From assembly GCA_050008465.1 (NCBI GenBank), contig JBEKMO010000056.1:1-35516 (forward strand): 35,516 nucleotides of DNA. Direction: 5' to 3'. Below are positions 23,584-30,700 of this stretch, piece after piece (the stretch's first letter is position 1; each line of letters starts with the position of its first letter). Origin of the DNA: Fen-330 sp050008465 (GTDB taxonomy: Bacteria > Acidobacteriota > Terriglobia > Bryobacterales > Bryobacteraceae). The position numbers and the translations under genes are program-made. The notes below the pieces were generated by a model that did not search any database, was not told the DNA's origin, and saw only the letters and a list, made by a program, of their open reading frames with translations.

Positions 23584-24033
23584 TCAATTCACTCCGGCCT
23601 GAGGAGGCGCGGTGTTCGCAGCGAGGCAAACCCTCAGGCGGACCAGCCGGAAGAACAGATCCTTCACGTGCGCAAAGCTGCGTTCCCGAGGCCAGGCCAG
23701 GGCTGCGCCGAGTTCGCCCGCCACCTGGCCGATCGTGTTCTCTCCATTGAATCGGTTGAACACGAGCAGGTTCGCTTCCTCGTTCGGAAACAGTACCACA
23801 CTCTCGCTCGCGCCGGGGAGCCGCGTGGAAACCTGCCCTTCCTCGGGGACGACCTCGACGCCGGGGCAAACCCGCGGAATCAGAGCGGCAATCGCCTCGG
23901 GCGGGAGTCTGGGCAGGTCCGAGAGCTGCATGTTGGGCTTCCCAAGAAGCTCCTCGAACCACACCACGGTCTCCCGGGCGAGGTACCGGAAGAACAAGCG
24001 CCGCTGATCGGGTTGTGGCAACCGTTCAATCAT
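23584..24033 (-). CDS. PqqD-like small protein of unknown function
   Basis: 149 residues from ATG 24033. The start is supported by a 4-base ATGA overlap with the end of an upstream truncated frame. The N-terminal half (RYLARETVVWFEELLG, SDLPRLPPEAIAALIP) is helical and unrecognised. The C-terminal half (about residues 85-140, NEEANLLVFNRFNGENTIGQVAGELG then a winged helix) resembles the PqqD fold that binds peptides or partner proteins of radical SAM enzymes. It directly precedes the acyl-CoA synthetase gene. If the truncated upstream frame was a radical SAM protein, this gene has lost its partner. Confidence 0.55.
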   Translation of the reverse strand: MIERLPQPDQRRLFFRYLARETVVWFEELLGKPNMQLSDLPRLPPEAIAALIPRVCPGVEVVPEEGQVSTRLPGASESVVLFPNEEANLLVFNRFNGENTIGQVAGELGAALAWPRERSFAHVKDLFFRLVRLRVCLAANTAPPQAGVN

Positions 24034-24170
24034 ACAAGGGAAAGCCGGTGTCCGGCTACATCTTTCACCTCGCCCAGCATTTCGCCGAGGAACCAGGAGC
24101 CGCTGGCGGTCAGCGAGAAACCATCCGCGGTCCGCTGGATCAGCCCGCGCTCCAGCCAGCGCGGCGGCCA
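24030..24170 (-). pseudogene. C-terminal relic of a HemN-like radical SAM protein
   Basis: A 46-codon open frame with no start. It reads RWLERGLIQRTADGFSLTAS and then GSWFLGEMLGEV before a stop that overlaps the ATG of the PqqD-like gene (ATGA). A short winged helix ending in a G-W-F-L pattern is what the C-terminal domain of coproporphyrinogen-oxidase-like radical SAM enzymes looks like. A stop codon (24171-24173) and unrelated WD40-like sequence lie immediately upstream, so the rest of the gene has been removed by rearrangement. Confidence 0.4.
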
Positions 24171-24204
24171 TCAGCGCCGCCACGATGGGCCGTATCCGCT
24201 GTTC

Positions 24205-24578
24205 GAGAGCATTCTCCAGGACACCACCCTCCGGCGCCGGCGCCTGGCACGCCTGGCGGCTGGCAGGTCGAGCCGCTTCAGCAGGTTCCAGATCGCCCCG
24301 GACGGCAGTCTGTTAGCCGCCGCCTCGGAGAGCTCGGCCTACCTGTGGTCGCTTCGGGACCTGCGGTTTCTGGCGGTCTTGTCGTGCCAGGCGGCGGGGA
24401 CCATCAACGCGCTCGAATTCACGCCCGACAACCGCCTGCTGGCCTGCGCCACCGGTAACGGAGCCGTGGTGCTGTGGGATCTGGGAAAGCGCAGCGTGCA
24501 TGGGATGCTTTTCGATCCGGCGGCGGCGGGTATCGCACCTGCACCTGCGCGCCGGTGCACTACTGGCATCCGAACTGA
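24205..24578 (+). pseudogene. WD40-repeat protein fragment
   Basis: Two consecutive WD40-like blades are visible on the plus strand: IAPDGSLLAAASESSAYLWS and ALEFTPDNRLLACATGNG followed by AVVLWDLGKR. There is no start codon with a ribosome site, and the frame runs backwards into the opposite-strand relic. After about 24530 the reading appears to shift into another frame ending in CTCAPVHYWHPN and a stop at 24576-24578, overlapping the phosphopantetheinyl transferase on the other strand. I read it as the 3' end of a larger secreted or signalling WD40 protein cut off by rearrangement. Together with the preceding relic it fills the gene-poor stretch 24034-24559. Confidence 0.5.
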
Positions 24579-25225
24579 GTCATGACCCTCGGGGTGGCGG
24601 GAGGGCCGTCGAAGGCCAGGGCGCAGGCATAGCCGGGCGCGAGGTCGAGCTCGCGGAGGTTCCAGGGCGGCGCGTCCTCCCCGGGCCGCACGCGGATGCT
24701 GTCGAGCGGCGCGGTGAGACCCATTCCGGCGGCCTTCAGCACGGCTTCCTTGGCCGTCCAGAGGCGGAAGAAGGCCTCGGGTTCTGCCATGCAAGCCAGC
24801 CAGGCCGTTTCCTCCGGGGAAAAGAACCGTGCGGCAATTTCGCGCCAGGCGATGTCCGGGCGGATCTGCTCGATGTCGATTCCGAGTTCGCGGCCGCGGG
24901 AGACGGCCGCGGCGGCGTACACCCCGGAGTGCGAGAGGTTGAAGGAAACCGCACCCGTGCCGGCCAGGCGAGGCTTGCCCGAGTCTCCCGTGACGAAGGC
25001 GACACTTTCTGGCGGCAGGTTCAAGTGCCCAGCCAGCAGCAGGCGCAAACCGGCGTGCGAGATCACAGCGCGGGCGCGGTCCCGCGGGAATCGGAAGCGT
25101 TCGGCTGCGGCCCGCTCGGCCGGAGACAGTATCCCCGCCAGCTCCGCGCAGCGGCTCTCCTCGAGATCCGTGCGCCAAAGCCACACATGGACAGGGGCCG
25201 GCTCGGATGTCAGGCTGGTGTTCAA
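24560..25225 (-). CDS. 4'-phosphopantetheinyl transferase, Sfp type
   Basis: 221 residues. Transfers the phosphopantetheine arm of CoA to a Ser of acyl, peptidyl or aryl carrier proteins. The motifs are complete: FNLSHSG (residues ~95-101), GIDIEQ with the Mg-binding D117 and E119, and FFRLWTAKEAVLKAAG (W156, K159, E160, K164). The length and two-lobed layout match the Sfp group, which serves polyketide and non-ribosomal peptide synthases, not the short AcpS. No carrier protein or synthase gene lies in this window. The acyl-CoA synthetase on the same strand downstream could work in the same pathway, but gene debris separates them. Confidence 0.93.
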   Translation of the reverse strand: MNTSLTSEPAPVHVWLWRTDLEESRCAELAGILSPAERAAAERFRFPRDRARAVISHAGLRLLLAGHLNLPPESVAFVTGDSGKPRLAGTGAVSFNLSHSGVYAAAAVSRGRELGIDIEQIRPDIAWREIAARFFSPEETAWLACMAEPEAFFRLWTAKEAVLKAAGMGLTAPLDSIRVRPGEDAPPWNLRELDLAPGYACALAFDGPPATPRVMTQFGCQ

Positions 25226-25246
25226 AACAGGGATTGTAACATTCCG

Positions 25247-25271
25247 GGACAGGGCTGGAGCCCTATCCTAC
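25247..25271 (-). repeat. Diverged REP-like hairpin with compensatory stem changes
   Basis: A fourth copy of the 25-base REP-like unit, again starting with GTAG on the minus strand. It lies in the 66-base gap between the divergent transferase and peroxidase genes. Compared with the RAYT-linked copies the stem is AGGGCT/AGCCCT instead of AAGGCT/AGCCTT. The two substitutions pair with each other, so the hairpin is kept. Loop, flanking trinucleotides and GTAG are unchanged. Confidence 0.85.
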
Positions 25272-25291
25272 GCCGGCGGCATCTTATAAGT

Positions 25292-25840
25292 ATGAGAACT
25301 GCTGTCTCAATCCTCACTGGAGTGTTGCTAATGGCATCTGCTGCGTTTTCCGCTTCGAGTATCTACGATTTCACGATGAATTCGATCGATGGCCAGCCGG
25401 CGCCGCTGGCGACCTATCGGGGCAAGGTCGTGTTGCTGGTCAATGTCGCCAGCCGGTGCGGCTTCACGCCGCAGTACGCCGGCCTGGAGAAGGTCTACGA
25501 GCAGTACAAGGACCGCGGGCTGGTGATTCTGGGCTTCCCCGCCAACAACTTCGGCGCGCAGGAGCCCGGCACGAACGACGAGATCAAGTCCTTCTGCTCC
25601 CGCACCTATAACGTGACGTTTCCGATGTACGCCAAGAGTTCCGTGAAGGGCGACGACATCAACCCGCTGTACCGTTTCCTGACCGACAAAAACCTTAACG
25701 CCAAGACCGGCGGCGACATCCGCTGGAACTTCACCAAGTTCCTGATCGGCCGGGACGGCACGGTCCTAGCGCGTTTCGAGCCCAACGCTAAACCGGACTC
25801 GCCCGAAGTCAGCGCCGCGATCGAGCAGGCATTGCAGTAA
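25292..25840 (+). CDS. Exported glutathione/thioredoxin peroxidase (Cys-GPx family)
   Basis: 182 residues. An N-terminal signal peptide (MRTAVSILTGVLLMASAAFS) leads to the thioredoxin-fold peroxidase. The peroxidatic Cys56 lies in NVASRCGFT, with the tetrad partners Gln90 (FPANNFGAQ), Trp145 and Asn146 (RWNFTKFLI). Cys102 in IKSFCSRT is a candidate resolving Cys, so reduction by thioredoxin-like proteins is more likely than by glutathione. It would remove hydrogen or lipid peroxides in the periplasm. It stands directly upstream of the hydrogenase operon, whose small subunit also works on the periplasmic face, but a 233-base gap with a hairpin separates them. Confidence 0.92.
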   Translation: MRTAVSILTGVLLMASAAFSASSIYDFTMNSIDGQPAPLATYRGKVVLLVNVASRCGFTPQYAGLEKVYEQYKDRGLVILGFPANNFGAQEPGTNDEIKSFCSRTYNVTFPMYAKSSVKGDDINPLYRFLTDKNLNAKTGGDIRWNFTKFLIGRDGTVLARFEPNAKPDSPEVSAAIEQALQ

Positions 25841-25877
25841 GGCGCGCGCGTAACACGCTGATTCCACACGGAACCCG

Positions 25878-25909
25878 GGACAAGGCCGCCTGATGCCAGG
25901 CGGTTGTCC
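25878..25909. terminator. Strong hairpin between the peroxidase and hydrogenase genes
   Basis: Stem GGACAA (25878-25883) plus CCGCCTG (25886-25892) pairs with CAGGCGG (25897-25903) plus TTGTCC (25904-25909). It has a 4-base loop and a GG bulge. It lies 38 bases after the peroxidase stop and could end that transcript. No T-run follows on either strand, so it may equally be an RNA-stabilising stem or a worn repeat. The remaining gap up to 26073 is AT-richer (about 25920-25950) and probably holds the hydrogenase promoter, but I could not identify convincing boxes. Confidence 0.45.
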
Positions 25910-26073
25910 GCCGGGGGTGTGGAATTTTGCAATTGTAAATTCTTACTCCTCCGGCGGCCGCATCCCCACAAAAAGCTTCCAACCCGCCTCGTATTGGCGT
26001 AGGCTTCTGAGAGATAATAGCCCGAAGTATGTTGTGGTAGCTGAGCTTCTCAGTGGCGGTGGACGGAGGCGTT

Positions 26074-27180
26074 GTGGATCATCAACCTTCTACCTACGAT
26101 CTGCTCCGGTCTCACGGCGTGGATCGAAGGTCTTTTCTCAAATTCTGCACGAGCATAACGGCCGCCTTGGGGCTGGAGGCAACGATGGTGCCCCGGGTAG
26201 TCAAGGCCATGGAAACCAAACCCCGCATCCCGGTTCTGTGGTTGCACGGGCTGGAATGCACTTGTTGCAGCGAGTCGTTCATCCGGTCTTCGCACCCCAT
26301 GGCGCAAGACATCGTGCTGAACATGATCTCGCTGGACTATGACGACACCCTGCAGGCGGCCGCCGGGTTCCAGGTGGAATCGATCCGGAAGCGGATCATG
26401 AAGGAGTACCCGGGGCGGTACCTGCTGGCGGTGGAGGGAAATGCGCCGACCCGCGACGGAGGCATCTACTGCACCGTCGGGGGCGAGACATTTCTGAACA
26501 TCCTGCGCGAAACGGCGGAGCAGGCCAAGGCGGTCGTCGCCTGGGGATCCTGCGCGTCCAACGGATGTGTGCAGGCGGCCCGGCCGAACCCGACCGGGGC
26601 GAAGCCCGTGAAGGAATGCATCTCGCACAAGGCGATCATCAACGTTCCCGGTTGCCCACCGATCGCCGAGGTGATGACGGGCGTACTGGCCTATATCCTC
26701 ACCTTCGACGCGATCCCGGAGCTGGACCGTTTTGGACGGCCCAAGATGTTCTACGGCCAGCGCATCCACGACAAGTGCTACCGGCGGTCGTTCTTCGACG
26801 CCGGGCAATTCGTCGAGAAGTGGGACGACGACGGCGCGCGCAAGGGATGGTGCCTGTACAAGATGGGTTGCCGCGGGCCGACGACCTACAACTCCTGCTC
26901 CACGGTCAAGTGGAACAACGGCGTCTCGTTCCCGATTGGCTCGGGCCATGGCTGCATCGGATGCAGCGAAGCGCACTTCTGGGACAACGGGCCGTTCTAC
27001 GAGCGGCTGTCTTCGATTCCCATACCGGGCGTGGAATCGACCCCGGACCAGATCGGAAAAACGCTGGCCATTCTTACCGGCGTCGGTGTCGGCGCGCACA
27101 TGGTCTCTCACGTGGTTCGCCGCGCGACGCACCATCCGCCGGCTCCGCCCGTAGTTGCCGCAGGCGACAAGAAGGAGTGA
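26074..27180 (+). CDS. hyaA: Membrane-bound [NiFe] uptake hydrogenase small subunit, six-Cys O2-tolerant type
   Basis: 368 residues from GTG 26074. This start has GGAGG 4 bases upstream and aligns with the HyaA N-terminus, whereas the in-frame GTG at 26053 would add 7 residues. The Tat signal is RRSFLKF (18-24), with the mature protein from about Met46. Cys62, 64, 65, 160, 165 and 194 match mature positions 17, 19, 20, 115, 120 and 149 of E. coli Hyd-1, the complete set for the redox-flexible proximal [4Fe-3S] cluster of O2-tolerant group 1d enzymes. His232, Cys235, 260 and 266 bind the distal [4Fe-4S] cluster; Cys275, 294 and 297 bind the medial [3Fe-4S] cluster. A C-terminal hydrophobic helix (about 325-347) anchors it to the membrane, facing the periplasm. 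Confidence 0.97.
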   Translation: MDHQPSTYDLLRSHGVDRRSFLKFCTSITAALGLEATMVPRVVKAMETKPRIPVLWLHGLECTCCSESFIRSSHPMAQDIVLNMISLDYDDTLQAAAGFQVESIRKRIMKEYPGRYLLAVEGNAPTRDGGIYCTVGGETFLNILRETAEQAKAVVAWGSCASNGCVQAARPNPTGAKPVKECISHKAIINVPGCPPIAEVMTGVLAYILTFDAIPELDRFGRPKMFYGQRIHDKCYRRSFFDAGQFVEKWDDDGARKGWCLYKMGCRGPTTYNSCSTVKWNNGVSFPIGSGHGCIGCSEAHFWDNGPFYERLSSIPIPGVESTPDQIGKTLAILTGVGVGAHMVSHVVRRATHHPPAPPVVAAGDKKE

Positions 27181-27189
27181 GGTGACACC

Positions 27190-28911
27190 ATGGCAAACCG
27201 AATCGTCGTCGATCCGATCACCCGCATCGAGGGGCACCTCCGCGTGGAGGCCATGCTCGATGATCGGGGCGTCATTCACAACGCGCTGTCGAGCGGCACC
27301 ATGTGGCGCGGCATCGAGGTTATCCTCCAGGGCCGCGACCCGCGCGATGCGTGGGCGTTCTGCGAACGCATCTGCGGCGTGTGCACCACGGTGCATGCGC
27401 TGGCCTCGGTGCGCGCCGTCGAGAACGCCATCGGCATCCGCGTTCCGCCGAATGCCGACCTCATCCGCAACATCATGTTCCTCACCCAGATGGTGCAGGA
27501 CCACGTGATCCACTTCTACCACCTGCACGCGCTGGACTGGGTGGACGTGGTTTCGGCGCTCAAGGCGAGTCCGGCGGGCACCGCCGCGCTGGCCCAGAAA
27601 GTCTCTCCTTCCTGGCCGACCTCGACCGAAGGGTATTTCAAGGACACCCAAGCGACGGTGAAGAAGTTCGTCGAATCGGGCCAGCTCGGCATTTTTCAGA
27701 ACGCTTACTGGGGACACCCGGCCTACAAGCTCCCGCCGGAAGCCAACCTGATGGCCGTGGCGCATTATCTGGAAGCGCTGAAGTGGCAAAAAGACCTGGC
27801 CAAGATCCACACGGTGTTCGGGGGCAAGAATCCGCATCCGAACTACCTGGTGGGCGGCATGGCGTCGGCCATATCCATGCAGAGCGACAACGCCATCAAC
27901 ATGGAGCGGCTCAACCTGGTGCGCGATCTCATCCAGGAAGCCGCTCGGGTGGTGGAGGGGCTGTACATTCCGGACCTGCTGGCGGTAGCTTCCTTCTACC
28001 CGGAATGGACCAAGTACGGCGGCGGGCTCGGCAACTACATGGTGTACGGCGACCTGCCGCAGAACGGCATCGACGATCCCAGTAAGTTCCGGTTCCCGCG
28101 CGGAGCCATCCTGAACAAGAAGCTATCCGAAGTGCTGCCGGTTGACCCTTCGGACATGCAGCAGGTGCAGGAGGAGATTTCGCATTCCTGGTACAAGTAC
28201 CCTAACGGGAAGACGGCGCTGCATCCCTGGGAGGGCGTTACCGAGCCGAACTACACCGGCCCTAAGCCGCCCTACAAGCAACTCGACGAGAACGGCGCTT
28301 ACTCGTGGTTGAAAACGCCGCGATGGAGGGGCCACGCCGTGGAGGTGGGACCGCTGGCCCGCGTGCTGGTGGGATACGCGAGCGGGCGACCCGATTACCA
28401 GGAGTTGGTCGCCGAGGCGCTCGGACGGCTGAAGATCCCCGCGGAGGCGCTGTTCTCGACGCTAGGCCGGACTGCGGCGCGGGGGCTCGAAACCCGTCTG
28501 GCGGTGCGGTGGCTGGCGGAGGAGTTCGACCACTTACTCACCAACCTCAAAACTGGCGACAGCGCCACGGCGGACACGAGCCTGTGGGAGCCGTCCTCCT
28601 GGAAGAAGGACGCGAAAGGGTTCGGCTTCACCGAGGCGCCGCGCGGCGCGCTGTGCCACTGGGTGCACATTCACGACGGCAAGATTGCCAACTACCAGAT
28701 CGTCGTGCCCTCGACCTGGAACGCCTCGCCGATCGATGCGCGCGGCCAGCACGGTGCTTACGAGGCCGCGCTCATTGGAACCCCGGTGGCCGACGCCAGC
28801 CGGCCCGTGGAAATCCTCAGGACAATCCATTCGTTCGATCCGTGCCTGGCCTGCGCCTCGCATGTCATCGGACCGGACGGCCGGAAGCTGGCCGAAGTGG
28901 TGGTTCGGTAG
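27190..28911 (+). CDS. hyaB: [NiFe] uptake hydrogenase large subunit
   Basis: 573 residues. Catalytic subunit carrying the NiFe(CN)2CO site that splits H2. The N-terminal metal motif is RICGVCTTVH (Cys62, Cys65, His69) and the C-terminal one is DPCLACASH (Cys552, Cys555, His558). The 15 residues after His558 are the tail removed by the maturation protease once nickel is in place. It carries no signal and travels through the Tat pore with the small subunit. An AAGGAG site lies upstream of ATG 27190, 9 bases after hyaA. The residues around both motifs and the overall length fit group 1 membrane-bound enzymes. Confidence 0.97.
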   Translation: MANRIVVDPITRIEGHLRVEAMLDDRGVIHNALSSGTMWRGIEVILQGRDPRDAWAFCERICGVCTTVHALASVRAVENAIGIRVPPNADLIRNIMFLTQMVQDHVIHFYHLHALDWVDVVSALKASPAGTAALAQKVSPSWPTSTEGYFKDTQATVKKFVESGQLGIFQNAYWGHPAYKLPPEANLMAVAHYLEALKWQKDLAKIHTVFGGKNPHPNYLVGGMASAISMQSDNAINMERLNLVRDLIQEAARVVEGLYIPDLLAVASFYPEWTKYGGGLGNYMVYGDLPQNGIDDPSKFRFPRGAILNKKLSEVLPVDPSDMQQVQEEISHSWYKYPNGKTALHPWEGVTEPNYTGPKPPYKQLDENGAYSWLKTPRWRGHAVEVGPLARVLVGYASGRPDYQELVAEALGRLKIPAEALFSTLGRTAARGLETRLAVRWLAEEFDHLLTNLKTGDSATADTSLWEPSSWKKDAKGFGFTEAPRGALCHWVHIHDGKIANYQIVVPSTWNASPIDARGQHGAYEAALIGTPVADASRPVEILRTIHSFDPCLACASHVIGPDGRKLAEVVVR

Positions 28912-28920
28912 GAGGAGAGC

Positions 28921-29640
28921 ATGGCCACCACGGTCCTCGATCTTCCCGATACCGAGCGGAGGTATGGCCGGCGCTACGTCTGGCAGTTGCCGCTGCGCAT
29001 TTCGCACTGGATCAACGTGCTCGCGCTCACCGCGCTGTTTTGGACCGGCCTGTACATCAACCACCCGGTGCTGGCGCCGGCGGGCGAGCCTTTCGACCAC
29101 TTCGTGATGGGGCAGATCCGGCAACTTCACTTCATCTTCGCGTACGTGTTCCTGTTCAGCTTCCTGCTGCGCATTTACTGCTTCTGGATGGGGAATAACT
29201 ACGCCCGGTCGGGCTTCCCGTTCGTCTGGAAAGCGTCCTGGTGGGCCGACCTGCGGGCTCAGGGGAAGCAGTATCTGCGGCTGGAGCGCGGCTACGTCCA
29301 CCTGGGGCACAACGCGCTGGCCGGGCTCACTTACACGGTGTTTGTGATCGGGCTGGGCTGGGCGCAGATCATCACCGGCCTGGCGCTCTATTCCGAATCC
29401 AATCCCGGCGGCTTCTGGGACCGCCTGGTGGGCTGGGTGATTCCGCTCGCCGGCGGCGCCTGGCAGGTGCGGATGTGGCACCACACTTTTGCGTGGGGGT
29501 TCGTGGTGTTCCTGATTCTGCACCTGTACATCGTGCTGTTCGATTCGCACCAGTACAAGAACGGTCTGATCACGTCGATCATATCCGGGTACAAATTCTA
29601 CGAGAAGGGCGACCTGGATCATGACCGCTGGCTCAGTTGA
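28921..29640 (+). CDS. hyaC: Hydrogenase b-type cytochrome subunit
   Basis: 239 residues with four transmembrane helices (about 31-48, 68-88, 133-157 and 190-208). The candidate haem-binding histidines His29, His70, His187 or His188 and His201 are in the positions known for HyaC/HupC di-haem cytochromes. It takes electrons from the distal Fe-S cluster of the small subunit and passes them to the quinone pool, making the enzyme an H2:quinone oxidoreductase. AGGAGGAG upstream of ATG 28921 is a strong ribosome site. The 3' end overlaps the protease gene by 20 bases. Confidence 0.95.
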   Translation: MATTVLDLPDTERRYGRRYVWQLPLRISHWINVLALTALFWTGLYINHPVLAPAGEPFDHFVMGQIRQLHFIFAYVFLFSFLLRIYCFWMGNNYARSGFPFVWKASWWADLRAQGKQYLRLERGYVHLGHNALAGLTYTVFVIGLGWAQIITGLALYSESNPGGFWDRLVGWVIPLAGGAWQVRMWHHTFAWGFVVFLILHLYIVLFDSHQYKNGLITSIISGYKFYEKGDLDHDRWLS

Positions 29641-30151
29641 GCCTGGCCCGGACCGAGCGCCGGTGCTGGTGCTCGGGCTGGGCAACCCGCTGCTGGGCGA
29701 CGACGGCATCGGGCTGCGGATGCTCGAGGAGCTATCGCGCGACGCGGGCCGGTGGCGGGGGGCGGTGGAACTGGTGGATGGCGGCACGCAGGGTCTGGCG
29801 TTGCTGGGCTGGCTCAGCCGCCGCCCCGCCGTGGTGGTGCTCGACGCGATCGCGCTAGGCTCCGAGCCGGGCGCGGCCCACGTGCTCCGGGCCGACGACC
29901 TCGCCCGCCTCCGCGCTTCCCGATCCGGCACCGCGCACGAAAGCAGCGCATTGGAACTGCTGGCCACCGCCCGGCTGCTGGGCGAGGCGCCGGGGGAAGT
30001 GGTAATCGTGGGAATGGAACCCGGGGAGGTCGGTGCGGGGATCGGGCTGACGCCGGCGGTGGAGCAGGCGCTCGGCCCGGCCTCGGAACAAGCGCGCGCG
30101 GTGGTGGACCGGCTGATCGGGGAGATGCACGAACACCGCCTGACAGCGTAA
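29621..30151 (+). CDS. hyaD: Hydrogenase maturation endopeptidase
   Basis: 176 residues. Removes the C-terminal tail of the large subunit after nickel insertion. It has the M52-family core: LVLGLGNPLLGDDGIG with its conserved Asp, ELVDGGTQG with a second metal-binding Asp, and a His in GTAHESS as the third probable nickel ligand. The C-terminal segment IVGMEPGEVGAGIGLTP is typical of HyaD/HoxM/HupD. The start lies inside hyaC, so translation is coupled. A 25-base gap separates it from hypC. Confidence 0.93.
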   Translation: MTAGSVEPGPDRAPVLVLGLGNPLLGDDGIGLRMLEELSRDAGRWRGAVELVDGGTQGLALLGWLSRRPAVVVLDAIALGSEPGAAHVLRADDLARLRASRSGTAHESSALELLATARLLGEAPGEVVIVGMEPGEVGAGIGLTPAVEQALGPASEQARAVVDRLIGEMHEHRLTA

Positions 30152-30176
30152 TCTGGGAGAGAAGGAGGGCGCAGCG

Positions 30177-30425
30177 ATGTGCCTGGCGGTGCCCGGCAAG
30201 ATCCTGGACACGCAGAACCTCGGCGAGAGCCGAATCGGGCGTGTCGAGTTCGGCGGCGTCACGCGGCAGACCTGTTTGGACTTCGTCCCGGAAGCTAACG
30301 TAGGGGACTACGTTCTGGTGCATGTCGGGTTTGCGCTCAGCCGCATCGATGAAGCCGAGGCGCACCGCACGCTGGAACTGCTCGAGCAGATTGGGCTGAC
30401 CGATCCGCCGCCTCCGGAGAGCTGA
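30177..30425 (+). CDS. hypC: Hydrogenase assembly chaperone HypC/HupF
   Basis: 82 residues. Starts MCLAVPGKI with the essential Cys2, which binds the Fe(CN)2CO precursor made with HypD and hands it to the large subunit. The OB-fold strands that follow (VEFGGVTRQTCLDFVPE, VGDYVLVHVGFALSRI) are standard. The strong ribosome site AAGGAGG lies upstream. The stop overlaps the start of hypA by one base. HypD, its partner, is not in this window. Confidence 0.96.
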   Translation: MCLAVPGKILDTQNLGESRIGRVEFGGVTRQTCLDFVPEANVGDYVLVHVGFALSRIDEAEAHRTLELLEQIGLTDPPPPES

Positions 30426-30700
30426 TGCACGAGTTGGGAATCGCCAGCTCGATCCTGGACGCAGTTCGCACCGAGGCCGCGCGTTACCCCGGGGCGCACG
30501 TCCGCAAGGTGGGGGTGCGGATCGGGGAGTACTGCGGCGTCGACAGCGAGAGCCTGCGCTTCTGCTTCGAGGTGCTGGTGAAGGAGGACGATCTGGAGCC
30601 GCTGGCGTTGGACATCGAGTACTGTCCCGCGGGCAACGGGACGCGGGGAGACGAGCTCGACCTGAGCTACCTGGAGATCGAGGAGCCCGAGACCTCATGA
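30425..30700 (+). CDS. hypA: HypA-like nickel metallochaperone lacking the zinc-ribbon
   Basis: 91 residues against about 113 for typical HypA. The N-terminus is intact: MHELGIASSILDAV supplies Met1, His2 and Glu3 of the nickel site, and VRKVGVRIGEYCGVDSESL and LRFCFEVL match the family. After LDIEYCP the usual zinc ribbon with two CxxC pairs is missing. The sequence goes through about 10 residues (AGNGTRGDEL) straight to the terminal strand LSYLEIEE, so about 20 residues are gone. One Cys of the four remains at most. No frameshift explains it, since the frame is open and joins hypB with a 4-base overlap. In known HypA the zinc domain tunes nickel affinity and partner binding. How this variant manages without it is unknown. 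Confidence 0.88.
   Translation: MHELGIASSILDAVRTEAARYPGAHVRKVGVRIGEYCGVDSESLRFCFEVLVKEDDLEPLALDIEYCPAGNGTRGDELDLSYLEIEEPETS

Noticed and set aside
26000..26030. Possible sigma-54 or sigma-70 promoter before hyaA
   Set aside because: The GG and TG elements have poor spacing and sequence for sigma-54, and the TAATAG hexamer has no -35 box at 16-18 bases.
26053..26073. Upstream GTG start for hyaA
   Set aside because: The start at 26074 has GGAGG and gives an N-terminus of the same length as E. coli HyaA up to the RRSFLK motif.
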